This document shows, in pieces, positions 8,481 through 15,791 of a DNA stretch of 64,000 bases (the first letter of the stretch is position 1; the number at the start of each line of letters is the position of its first letter). The position numbers were made by a program, and so were the translations under genes. The notes beneath the pieces were generated by a model. That model did no database searches, was not told the DNA's origin, and saw only the letters and a program-made list of their open reading frames with translations. This stretch comes from Hathewaya proteolytica DSM 3090 (GTDB taxonomy: Bacteria > Bacillota > Clostridia > Clostridiales > Clostridiaceae): the NCBI RefSeq assembly GCF_900142225.1, contig NZ_FRAD01000009.1, forward strand, positions 62,001-126,000, given 5' to 3'.

Positions 8481-8963
8481 ATGGAGAGAATTAATAAATT
8501 ACTAAATCTTGTTGCATATAAAGATTATGTGGGACAGCTTGTGGATTACGAGAAGGATCGCAAATTCTGCAAACACAACATGGACCACTTTTTAAGTGTG
8601 GCCAGGATAGCGCAGATTTTGTCCTTAGAGGAGCAATTAAATATTAATGTGGAAGAAATATATGCCACAGCTTTAACTCACGATATAGGACGGCTTCAAC
8701 AGTATTTAGATGGGACACCTCATGAAATAGCCAGTGCAGACATTGCTCATGGTATATTGCGTCAGGTTGGTTTTTCAGAGGAGCAGGTTGAAAGGATAAA
8801 GGAAGCAATTTTAAATCATAGAAATGAAGAGATTGCTAGAAAGCGTAATTTGTCTGGCATTATATATAGAGCAGATAAAATGAGCCGTTTTTGCCATATG
8901 TGCCAGGCGTTTCAAGAATGTCACAGAAAGGATAAGGGTATATTTTATGATTATTGGCGGTAA
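8481..8963 (+). CDS. HD-domain phosphohydrolase inside the folate operon
   Basis: A 160-residue HD-superfamily protein, expected to be a metal-dependent phosphohydrolase. It shows His32 and His36 in CKHNMDHFLSV, the HD pair at residues 67-68 in ALTHDIGRL, and later H-rich segments (TPHEIASADIAHG, ILNHRNEE). It lies between folE and folP and its last 17 bases overlap folP, so it is translationally tied to folate genes. No Nudix gene or other dihydroneopterin-triphosphate pyrophosphatase is seen in the window. Removing phosphate from the FolE product is therefore an attractive inferred role. The sequence alone shows only the fold and the operon position; a nucleotide or alarmone hydrolase is the alternative. 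Confidence 0.82.
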   Translation: MERINKLLNLVAYKDYVGQLVDYEKDRKFCKHNMDHFLSVARIAQILSLEEQLNINVEEIYATALTHDIGRLQQYLDGTPHEIASADIAHGILRQVGFSEEQVERIKEAILNHRNEEIARKRNLSGIIYRADKMSRFCHMCQAFQECHRKDKGIFYDYWR

Positions 8964-9759
8964 GCAATTTAATGTTGGTGAAAAAGCATATATTATGGGG
9001 ATTTTAAATGTTACACCGGATTCATTTTCCGATGGAGGCAGTTATAAGAACATGGATGATGTATTGTACCGTGTAAAGGAAATGATAGAACAAGGAGCGG
9101 ATATTATTGATATAGGTGGAGAGTCCACAAGACCTGGTCATGTACAAATATCTCAAGAAGAAGAAATAGAGAGAGTTTGTCCAGCTATAGAGGCTATAAA
9201 AAAAGAGTTTGATACTGTCATATCTCTTGATACCTATAAAGCGATGGTGGCTGAAGCTGGTATAAAATCTGGTGCAGATCTTATAAATGATATTTGGGGA
9301 TTAAAGTATGATAAAGATATGGCAAAAGTCATTGCAGATTACAACGTATCCTGCTGCCTTATGCACAATAGAAATAATAAGGATTACAAGGATTTTGTAA
9401 GTGATGTTATAAATGATTTACAAGAGTGTGTGGATATAGCAAAAGAATCGGGCATAAACAGTGATAAGATAATTTTGGATCCTGGTGTGGGATTTGCTAA
9501 AAATGTAGAGCAGAATCTTAAGATTATTAACAATGTGGACAAAATAGTGCATATGGGTTATCCAGTTTTATTAGGTACATCTAGAAAGTCTTGTATAGGT
9601 CTTACTTTAGATTTAGATGTAACTCAGCGTGTGGAAGGGACCTTGGCTACATCTGTCATAGGAATCATGAAAGGATGTGCCTTTGTGCGTGTTCATGATA
9701 TAAAGGAAAACGTAAGGGTTATTAGGATGACAGAAGCTATAATAAATTCAAGAATATAA
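8947..9759 (+). CDS. folP: Dihydropteroate synthase
   Basis: FolP condenses 6-hydroxymethyl-dihydropterin pyrophosphate with p-aminobenzoate and is the sulfonamide target. The 270-residue TIM barrel shows GILNVTPDSFSDGG near residue 18, GADIIDIGGESTRPG near residue 51, LINDIWG, the DPGVGFAK loop, and LLGTSRKSCIG near residue 212. The final Arg-x-His segment is VRVHDIKENV. Its ATG lies inside the HD gene (17-base overlap), with AGGATAAGGG upstream. No pabA/pabB/pabC is nearby, so p-aminobenzoate must come from elsewhere in the genome or from uptake. Confidence 0.95.
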   Translation: MIIGGKQFNVGEKAYIMGILNVTPDSFSDGGSYKNMDDVLYRVKEMIEQGADIIDIGGESTRPGHVQISQEEEIERVCPAIEAIKKEFDTVISLDTYKAMVAEAGIKSGADLINDIWGLKYDKDMAKVIADYNVSCCLMHNRNNKDYKDFVSDVINDLQECVDIAKESGINSDKIILDPGVGFAKNVEQNLKIINNVDKIVHMGYPVLLGTSRKSCIGLTLDLDVTQRVEGTLATSVIGIMKGCAFVRVHDIKENVRVIRMTEAIINSRI

Positions 9760-9793
9760 GTATGTAAATATAAGTGTTTAATGGAGGAAAAGG

Positions 9794-10612
9794 ATGAGAA
9801 ATGACCATATTATTATAGATAGGCTAAAGGTCTATGGATTTCATGGAGTTTTTCAAGAGGAAAATGAGAAGGGGCAATTTTTTTATATATCAGCAGATAT
9901 GGAGACTAGTCTTAGAAAAGCAGGAAAAAGCGATGAATTGGCTGAATCTACTCATTACGGTGAGGTTAGTGAACTTATAAAGAAAGTTGTAGAGGGCAGT
10001 ACTAGGAAGCTCATTGAAACTGTGGCAGAGGAATGCGCTGAAAGTATCCTTAAAACCTTTCCTTTTGTGAAAAAAGTTGTGCTCTCCATATCCAAGCCTA
10101 GTGCACCCATGGCTATACCATTTTCCGATGTGCTTGTGAAAATTGAAAGGGCATGGAATAAAGTATATGTTGCTTACGGTTCTAACATGGGTGAAAAAGA
10201 AAAATACATCGAAAATGCTATGAACTCTATAAGTGAAAATGCATGCTGCAGGAATCTTAGAAAATCTAAAATATATGAAACAGAGCCCTATGGTGATGTA
10301 GCACAGGACAACTTCCTAAATGGGGTGTGTGAATTTGAGACCTTGTATTTTCCAGAGGAATTATTGCAGTACCTTCATGAGTTAGAGGAAGCTGCAGGTA
10401 GAGAAAGGATAATACATTGGGGTCCCAGGACGTTAGATTTAGATATCCTTTTTTATGAAGACTTAATTATGGAAAGTGAGGATTTAATAATACCTCATCC
10501 AGATATGCAAAATAGAAAGTTTGTCCTAGAACCCTTGAATGATCTTACACATTATTTCCAACATCCAGTGTTTCATAAATCTGTTATGGAGATGCTGGAA
10601 AGAGTTAAGTAG
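9794..10612 (+). CDS. folBK: Fused dihydroneopterin aldolase / HPPK
   Basis: A bifunctional protein of 272 residues. Residues 1-118 form a dihydroneopterin aldolase (IDRLKVYGFHGVFQEE; STHYGEVSELI; LIETVAEECAESIL; VLSISKPSAPM). Residues 123-272 form 6-hydroxymethyl-7,8-dihydropterin pyrophosphokinase (VAYGSNMGEKEKYIENA; YETEPYGDVAQDNFLNGV; WGPRTLDLDILFY; IPHPDMQNRKFVLEPL). It supplies the last two pterin steps before folP. A clear ribosome binding site (GGAGGAAAAGG) precedes ATG 9794. It ends the operon and faces the NlpC/P60 gene only 15 bases away, with no strong hairpin between them. Confidence 0.94.
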   Translation: MRNDHIIIDRLKVYGFHGVFQEENEKGQFFYISADMETSLRKAGKSDELAESTHYGEVSELIKKVVEGSTRKLIETVAEECAESILKTFPFVKKVVLSISKPSAPMAIPFSDVLVKIERAWNKVYVAYGSNMGEKEKYIENAMNSISENACCRNLRKSKIYETEPYGDVAQDNFLNGVCEFETLYFPEELLQYLHELEEAAGRERIIHWGPRTLDLDILFYEDLIMESEDLIIPHPDMQNRKFVLEPLNDLTHYFQHPVFHKSVMEMLERVK

Positions 10613-10627
10613 ATTTAAAAATAATTT

Positions 10628-12046
10628 TTATTCCAGAATTGTACATTTTGTGTACAGGTCTATGTAGGTAATATTATTTTTGATTGCAATATCATATCTG
10701 GATACTGCAGTACAAGATGTGTTAAGTGGAGAGTTATGAATTATGTACTTGCTATTATTATAATCTCCAAGGTACATAACTACATGTCCATCTATAAATA
10801 ATATATCGCCTGGTTTTAAAGTGCTTATTTTTTTTGTTTTATCTTTTGCACTTAAATCTCTGAGGTTTATACTTTTGAAATTTACTAATTCTTGTTCATC
10901 AGTATTCCTAGGAAGATATATCCCCATGGTTTTAAATGTGGAGGCTATAAAACTGGAACAATCTCGGCCATTATTAGCATCACCCCAACAGTAGGGTGTT
11001 CCTAATTGTTTAAAGGCTTGTTTAATAACATTTTCTCGGGTGTAGTCTAGGTATCCTATACTATAATCTAGATCTTTGCTTAAAGTGACAGGTTTCTTAC
11101 ATAGCTTGCCCTTATCATCCACCACGGGAATGTAAACTAAAGGTTTATTTTTATCACCCATAGTGTATTCTATGGGTAATTTTGTTCCCATAAAGTATTT
11201 GTATTGCATTCCTTCCTTAGTTAGCTCAGCGGCGTTTTGAAGAATCATGATAAAATCTTTGGGATTTGCAAAATAGTTTATAGAATTCAAATCTGATACG
11301 CAAATATCTTTATTTTTTACCCATCCCATATAATTGTAGGCTATTATAAAACTCCACTTTTTATCCTTACTTTCGTGCAGAATAATAATTTTCTCACATG
11401 AATCTATGGCTGTTTCTTGGAATCTATCGTGAATTATTGGTTTTCTATAATCGGCCTGAATTTCGCTGGGAAATCTTTTTAGTGAAGTTCTAGTAAGGGT
11501 AATTCCGTATTTAATATCCATGGTAGATGGCATTGAAGTCAAGGACATATTTTCTTTAATCTTATTATATGTTGAAGTTTCTATGGTATTGTTGGATTCA
11601 TCATACATTGTTGAGTTTGGGAAAGTGTATTTATTGATATAGTTGAGTACGGTATTGCTAGACAAAGTATGAGGGAATTCATCTAGGTCATATAAACTTT
11701 CTATATTATCAGTATTATTTTTATTAAATATTCCTATTTGATCTTTAGTCATTATCAGTTTATTTTTATCTGAAAGAAGGTTTGTCCAATAATCATTGTC
11801 TTTTAAGTAGGAATCATGATTATTTGATTTAACTGGTTTTTCTATTGAAAGTGGTTTGATCTCAGCAAAATAATTAATAATATCATTTTTAGGTGAAGCC
11901 CTATTTGGGGTTGCTGTGATTTTTGAAACTTTTACTGGTTTTTTGTGATAAAATAAAAGATATACTACTAAAAATGAAAGTAATATAGCAAAAATACATA
12001 TTATAAAGATGATTTTTTTGTGTTTGTTGGATTTTAGTTTAATCAT
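10628..12046 (-). CDS. Membrane-anchored SH3/NlpC-P60 peptidoglycan hydrolase
   Basis: A 472-residue predicted extracytoplasmic cysteine peptidase that cuts gamma-D-Glu-diamino-acid bonds in wall peptides. One hydrophobic anchor lies near residues 11-33. A long middle part then resembles the stabilising N-terminal and SH3b domains of dipeptidyl-peptidase VI types (SLTSMPS; WSFIIAYNYMGWVKNKDI). The C-terminal 120 residues are the catalytic domain: GTPYCWGDANNGRDCSSFI with the nucleophilic Cys, DILFIDGHVVMYLG with the catalytic His, and YIIHNSPL. It is monocistronic with its own near-consensus promoter, and an inverted repeat surrounds that promoter's -35. Confidence 0.85.
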   Translation of the reverse strand: MIKLKSNKHKKIIFIICIFAILLSFLVVYLLFYHKKPVKVSKITATPNRASPKNDIINYFAEIKPLSIEKPVKSNNHDSYLKDNDYWTNLLSDKNKLIMTKDQIGIFNKNNTDNIESLYDLDEFPHTLSSNTVLNYINKYTFPNSTMYDESNNTIETSTYNKIKENMSLTSMPSTMDIKYGITLTRTSLKRFPSEIQADYRKPIIHDRFQETAIDSCEKIIILHESKDKKWSFIIAYNYMGWVKNKDICVSDLNSINYFANPKDFIMILQNAAELTKEGMQYKYFMGTKLPIEYTMGDKNKPLVYIPVVDDKGKLCKKPVTLSKDLDYSIGYLDYTRENVIKQAFKQLGTPYCWGDANNGRDCSSFIASTFKTMGIYLPRNTDEQELVNFKSINLRDLSAKDKTKKISTLKPGDILFIDGHVVMYLGDYNNSKYIIHNSPLNTSCTAVSRYDIAIKNNITYIDLYTKCTILE

Positions 12047-12073
12047 ATTATCAACGCTCCTTGGAATGTATTT

Positions 12074-12102
12074 AGTATAATTAAGGCTTGTTGTAAAGTC
12101 AA
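12074..12102 (-). promoter_or_regulatory. Sigma-A promoter of the NlpC/P60 gene
   Basis: On the minus strand TTGACT (12102-12097) and TATACT (12079-12074) are separated by exactly 17 bases. Transcription would start near 12067, about 20 bases before the start codon. Confidence 0.62.
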
Positions 12103-12120
12103 TATGTAATATAGCCTTAA
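12081..12120. promoter_or_regulatory. Inverted repeat around the NlpC/P60 promoter -35 (candidate operator)
   Basis: TTAAGGCT (12081-12088) and AGCCTTAA (12113-12120) are perfect 8-base arms. One lies in the promoter spacer, the other just upstream of the -35. A DNA-looping or dimeric repressor site is inferred. It may also influence the divergent adenosyltransferase gene. Confidence 0.35.
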
Positions 12121-12162
12121 CATTTCAAGCGTGTAAAGAAAATATAATTTATAGGAGGTAAC

Positions 12163-12225
12163 TTGGCAATTTTTTTGCTAAATACGGCATATGGAAAATG
12201 GAAAATTTCAAATTTATACAGGTGA
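12163..12225 (+). CDS. Possible 20-codon upstream reading frame overlapping cobO
   Basis: TTG 12163 sits five bases after a perfect AGGAGG. It opens a 20-codon frame that ends at TGA 12223-12225, overlapping the first 35 bases of cobO in another frame. It could couple translation to cobO by local re-initiation, or it may be meaningless. No homology is recognisable. Confidence 0.2.
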   Translation: MAIFLLNTAYGKWKISNLYR

Positions 12226-12712
12226 TGGTAAAGGAAAAACTACAGCTGCCATGGGACTTGCTTTGCGAGCAGTAGGCGCTGGTATGAAAGTGTACATTGG
12301 TCAATTTATAAAGGACATGGAGTACAGCGAAATAAAAATAATGAAGTCATTCCCTCAGGTTACTGTGGAGCTGTATGGTACGGGGAAAGGCTGTCTAATA
12401 TTTCGTGAGCCAGATAAAGAAGATATAAATTGTGCACAGCAAGGGCTTGAAAAAGCGTGTGAGGCTATGATGTCGGGTAAATATGACATGGTCATCATGG
12501 ATGAGATAAATGTGGCTTGTTCATTAAACCTTTTGACACCTACTGAACTAATGGAAACAGTAAAAATGCGACCAGACAATGTGGAACTGGTGTTTACAGG
12601 AAGAGGTGCTACAGAGGATATTATAAAGCTTGCAGACCTTGTGACAGAAATGAAAGAAGTAAAGCATTATTATAGAACGGGTCTTATGGCTAGAGATGGT
12701 ATAGAAAGATAG
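12191..12712 (+). CDS. cobO: Cob(I)alamin adenosyltransferase (CobA/CobO/BtuR type)
   Basis: It transfers adenosyl from ATP to cob(I)alamin or corrinoid precursors to form the coenzyme. The 173-residue sequence has the P-loop TGDGKGKTTAAMG at residues 10-22, the IGQFIKDMEYSE segment, the MVIMDEIN Walker B segment, and the ending VKHYYRTGLMARDGIE. No other cobalamin gene or cobalamin riboswitch is adjacent. The start is unusual: ATG 12191 is required by family length, yet the only good AGGAGG (12153-12158) lies over 30 bases upstream, and an in-frame stop at 12179 excludes an earlier start. Bidirectional terminator downstream. Confidence 0.92.
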   Translation: MENGKFQIYTGDGKGKTTAAMGLALRAVGAGMKVYIGQFIKDMEYSEIKIMKSFPQVTVELYGTGKGCLIFREPDKEDINCAQQGLEKACEAMMSGKYDMVIMDEINVACSLNLLTPTELMETVKMRPDNVELVFTGRGATEDIIKLADLVTEMKEVKHYYRTGLMARDGIER

Positions 12713-12722
12713 ATAAAATAAT

Positions 12723-12763
12723 AAAACAGCGTTTTGTCTTTTAGTAGATGAAACGCTGTTTTT
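12723..12763. terminator. Bidirectional terminator between cobO and ung
   Basis: Twelve base pairs built on AACAGCG/CGCTGTT (12723-12734 with 12751-12762), with A-run and T-run flanks. It serves both convergent genes. Confidence 0.75.
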
Positions 12764-12779
12764 AGTGTTGCTAACACAA

Positions 12780-13454
12780 TTATATATTCTCAATTTGCCA
12801 GTCAATAGGTGTTTTTCCTATGGAAACTAGAAAATCATTGGTCTTGGAGAAGGGCTTACTAGCGAAGAAGCCTCGGCTAGCTGACAAGGGGCTAGGATGC
12901 ACGGACTTTATAATAAGGTGCTTTGGATTTGTTATTAATTTTATTTTTGACTGTGCATTATTTCCCCACAAAATAAATACAATGGGGTCTTCACGCTTGT
13001 TTAGAAGTTGGATGATTGCATCGGTAAACTGTTCCCATCCTTTGTTTTTGTGAGAGTTTGCTATGCCGCCACGGACTGTAAGCACTGTGTTTAAAAGCAG
13101 AACTCCCTGATCTGCCCACTTCTTTAAATATCCGTTGTTTGGTATGTAACAACCAAGGTCGTTGTGAAGTTCTTTGTAGATGTTTACAAGAGATGGGGGA
13201 GCAGGCACACCTGGTTTTACAGAGAAACTGAGACCATGAGCTTGACCTGGGCCATGATAGGGATCTTGGCCAAGTATTACTGCCTTTACGTCCTTGTATG
13301 CTGTGTAATTTAGTGCATTAAAAATATCGTACATATCTGGGTAAATAGTTTTAGTTTTATACTCATTATACAAGAAATTGTGAAGGTTAATATAATATTC
13401 CTTATGAAATTCATTTTTTATAAGATCTTGCCAATCATTTTTAAAAGTTATCAT
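12780..13454 (-). CDS. ung: Uracil-DNA glycosylase, family 1
   Basis: Ung removes uracil from DNA as the first step of base-excision repair. The 224-residue protein contains the catalytic-water segment GQDPYHGPGQAHGLSFSV, the uracil-binding FILWGNNAQSK, and the DNA-intercalation loop HPSPLSASRGF with the catalytic His. Length is normal. It is a single-gene unit on the minus strand, convergent with cobO and divergent from the glycosyltransferase gene. Confidence 0.96.
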   Translation of the reverse strand: MITFKNDWQDLIKNEFHKEYYINLHNFLYNEYKTKTIYPDMYDIFNALNYTAYKDVKAVILGQDPYHGPGQAHGLSFSVKPGVPAPPSLVNIYKELHNDLGCYIPNNGYLKKWADQGVLLLNTVLTVRGGIANSHKNKGWEQFTDAIIQLLNKREDPIVFILWGNNAQSKIKLITNPKHLIIKSVHPSPLSASRGFFASKPFSKTNDFLVSIGKTPIDWQIENI

Positions 13455-13565
13455 TTTTCATCACCAATTTAAATTATATCAGCAATTTGCAAAAAGAAAA
13501 GGGAAAGTATATTATTCCTATTCATATAATGCATATATATTGAAAAATTGGAGTGGATAATTGAA

Positions 13566-14726
13566 ATGAAGAGAATACTTATTATAACTACTTCTCTAAC
13601 GGGAATGGGGCATAAAAGCGCCTCAGATTCCATTGAAGGTGAGTTGTCATCATATAAAGATTTGTATGTCAAAACTATAGAAGGTTTTGAACTGGGCAGT
13701 GAATGGTACAAGGCGCAAAGTCAGATATACAGTAAATCTGTCAAGTTATCCTATGATTTATGGCATTTCTTATGGGTTACTAGTGATATAGGGTATAAAG
13801 AAATAAATATGTATATTTCAAAAAAAATAGAGAAAAAATTTTTAGCCACAGTAAAAGAAGTAAAACCCGATTTGATTCTTACAGTACAGCCTATGTTTGT
13901 AGGTTCTATTTTAAACATTATGGAACATTATTATATGGACATCCCTTTTGGCGTTTGCATCACTGACATTGTGAGTATATCGAACTTTTGGACAGATAAA
14001 AGGGCCAATTTTGTCATTTGTCCCACAGAGGAATGCAAGGAAGCCTGCTTGGTTAGAGGTGTGGATGAGAAAAGAATTCAATCCTTGTCTTATCCATTAA
14101 GGCCTCAATTTTTGAAAGTTCTAGATAAATCTATGGATTTTAGAATACAATTTATGAAAAGATGTGAATTGAAAAATCAAGTAAATATTCTCATGGTGGC
14201 AGGTGGAGATGGCACTGCAAATTTCTACGATATTTGTGACAAAATAAGAAAAAAGCTTTCTCATAAGTACAAATTCTCCATTACTATTGTTACGGGAAGA
14301 AATATGGTTCTTAAAGCTGAATTAGAGAAAAAATTTAAAGTTTGGGGAAAGGATAAGAGGTTTTATATTACAGTTAAAGGATTTGTGAAGAATATGGAAC
14401 ATGAATATATGAATAATAACATAGGAATTTTAAGAGCAAGTCCTGGTGTTATGATGGAAGGCGTTGCGTGTAGACTACCTATGATTTTCTTTGATTATAT
14501 TCCAGGTCAAGAAAGTGGCAATGGTGAGTTTGCCCAAAAAAATGGTATAGGAACTTTGTGTAGTTCTAGTGAAGAAATTATAAATAAAATCGAAAATTAT
14601 ATAGGTGAGGATTTTAAAGTTATGAAAGATATGATTTATAGGCAAAATGAATTTTATCACAAGTATTTAAACAAACCCCTAGGGAAATATCTATATGATT
14701 TTATAAATAATAAAACTACACTTTAA
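13566..14726 (+). CDS. MGDG-synthase/UgtP-like glycolipid glycosyltransferase
   Basis: A 386-residue GT28-type enzyme expected to move a sugar from a UDP-sugar onto diacylglycerol at the inner face of the membrane. The N-terminal half carries the MGDG-synthase signature TTSLTGMGHKSASDSI, which binds the lipid acceptor. The C-terminal half carries the donor-binding parts: MVAGGDGT, VTGRN, VKGFV, and the acidic P-G-Q-E loop FDYIPGQESGNG. I start at ATG 13566 rather than the in-frame TTG 13548, because GGAG at 13550-13553 can serve only the ATG. The exact sugar and product cannot be read from sequence. Confidence 0.78.
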   Translation: MKRILIITTSLTGMGHKSASDSIEGELSSYKDLYVKTIEGFELGSEWYKAQSQIYSKSVKLSYDLWHFLWVTSDIGYKEINMYISKKIEKKFLATVKEVKPDLILTVQPMFVGSILNIMEHYYMDIPFGVCITDIVSISNFWTDKRANFVICPTEECKEACLVRGVDEKRIQSLSYPLRPQFLKVLDKSMDFRIQFMKRCELKNQVNILMVAGGDGTANFYDICDKIRKKLSHKYKFSITIVTGRNMVLKAELEKKFKVWGKDKRFYITVKGFVKNMEHEYMNNNIGILRASPGVMMEGVACRLPMIFFDYIPGQESGNGEFAQKNGIGTLCSSSEEIINKIENYIGEDFKVMKDMIYRQNEFYHKYLNKPLGKYLYDFINNKTTL

Positions 14727-14822
14727 TTAATTTAGTTATAATATTTAAAATATTATAAAGACGTGATATAATAGTAACCGTAATTATAATTAGAATTTAT
14801 TCAAAAATAGGGAGGAAAAGGA

Positions 14823-15707
14823 ATGATAACATGTAATAAGTGTGGAAAACCCATAGAAGGTAATGAAGAAAAATGTCCTCACTGTGGCAGTGACATAGAC
14901 GCAATGGATGTATACAAACAGTGGAATAGTAATGATGAGAGTTTTGTTTTGGAAGGTCAGGGCAAGGGTAAAAAAGTTGTAGTTATATGTATTGCTGCTG
15001 TGGTGTTTGTAGCTATCGGTATATTTATGGTGATTTTCATGCAGAAGTCATCCTTAAACCAGGATAACATTAAAAAAACATCTTCTACTGTAGATGGCAA
15101 TTATAAACCTGGAATGGATTTTCAAATGGGAAATGAAAAAAAAGATGATGGAAAAAAAGTTGAGGAAGACAAAGGCCATGAGGTAACCGGTGAAACTCCA
15201 GAAGAGGGTGGTAAGGGTAAGGTTGAGAAAGAGCCACAAAATGACATGATTATGAAATACAAAGGTATATCCAATAAAAATATAGTTGAAACAATTTACA
15301 AAGCTGATGATACATTGAGACAAGTCGTATTTTCAACGTCTCAAGTTTCTAAAGAAGGCAATACATTAGAATTTGATGGTATAGAGTATGTTAAATTAAG
15401 TGATAGTTTTGATACAAGAACTAAAGCTAAGGGAGTTTTGTCTCAATTCATATGTTCAGAGAAAATAAATGAGATTTTAGGATCTTATATTTTTAAGGAG
15501 AAAGATGGAAAATTATATGCTATATACGGCAACAATAGTTCTCTTATGGATATTTTAAAAACTACTGTGGTTGAGAGAAAAGAGTTGGAAGATGGAATAG
15601 ATGTTAAGCTTAATGGCAATGATGATACAGATGAGAATAGAAATTTTGAAGGAAAGGTATCCTTGGAAAATGGAAAACTAGTAGTATGTAAATGGAACTT
15701 TTTTTAA
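14823..15707 (+). CDS. Zinc-ribbon membrane protein with extracytoplasmic domain
   Basis: A 294-residue protein of unknown function. The cytoplasmic N-terminus holds a zinc ribbon with two CxxC pairs (CNKCGK and CPHCGS, residues 4-22). One transmembrane segment follows near residues 54-73, then a charged low-complexity linker rich in Lys, Glu and Gly up to about residue 140. The C-terminal domain of about 150 residues (VETIYKADDTLRQVVF; FEGKVSLENGKLVVCKWNF) resembles no enzyme I know. Such proteins often sense or scaffold at the envelope. GGGAGGAAAAGG precedes the ATG. It appears to be transcribed alone. Confidence 0.7.
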   Translation: MITCNKCGKPIEGNEEKCPHCGSDIDAMDVYKQWNSNDESFVLEGQGKGKKVVVICIAAVVFVAIGIFMVIFMQKSSLNQDNIKKTSSTVDGNYKPGMDFQMGNEKKDDGKKVEEDKGHEVTGETPEEGGKGKVEKEPQNDMIMKYKGISNKNIVETIYKADDTLRQVVFSTSQVSKEGNTLEFDGIEYVKLSDSFDTRTKAKGVLSQFICSEKINEILGSYIFKEKDGKLYAIYGNNSSLMDILKTTVVERKELEDGIDVKLNGNDDTDENRNFEGKVSLENGKLVVCKWNFF

Positions 15708-15791
15708 TTAATGTAACACTTGAAACAGTTATTCACATATAGTATGATAAATTAATAAAAGATATTATGATGAGGAGGAGCAAGCGCTTGT

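Noticed and set aside
12047..12190. Cobalamin riboswitch upstream of cobO
   Set aside because: The divergent gap is only about 140 bases and contains the minus-strand hydrolase promoter. No B12-box-like sequence and no room for the roughly 200-base riboswitch fold.
12855..13053. Plus-strand open frame inside ung
   Set aside because: It is the antisense shadow of the uracil-DNA glycosylase gene, whose catalytic motifs are all on the minus strand.
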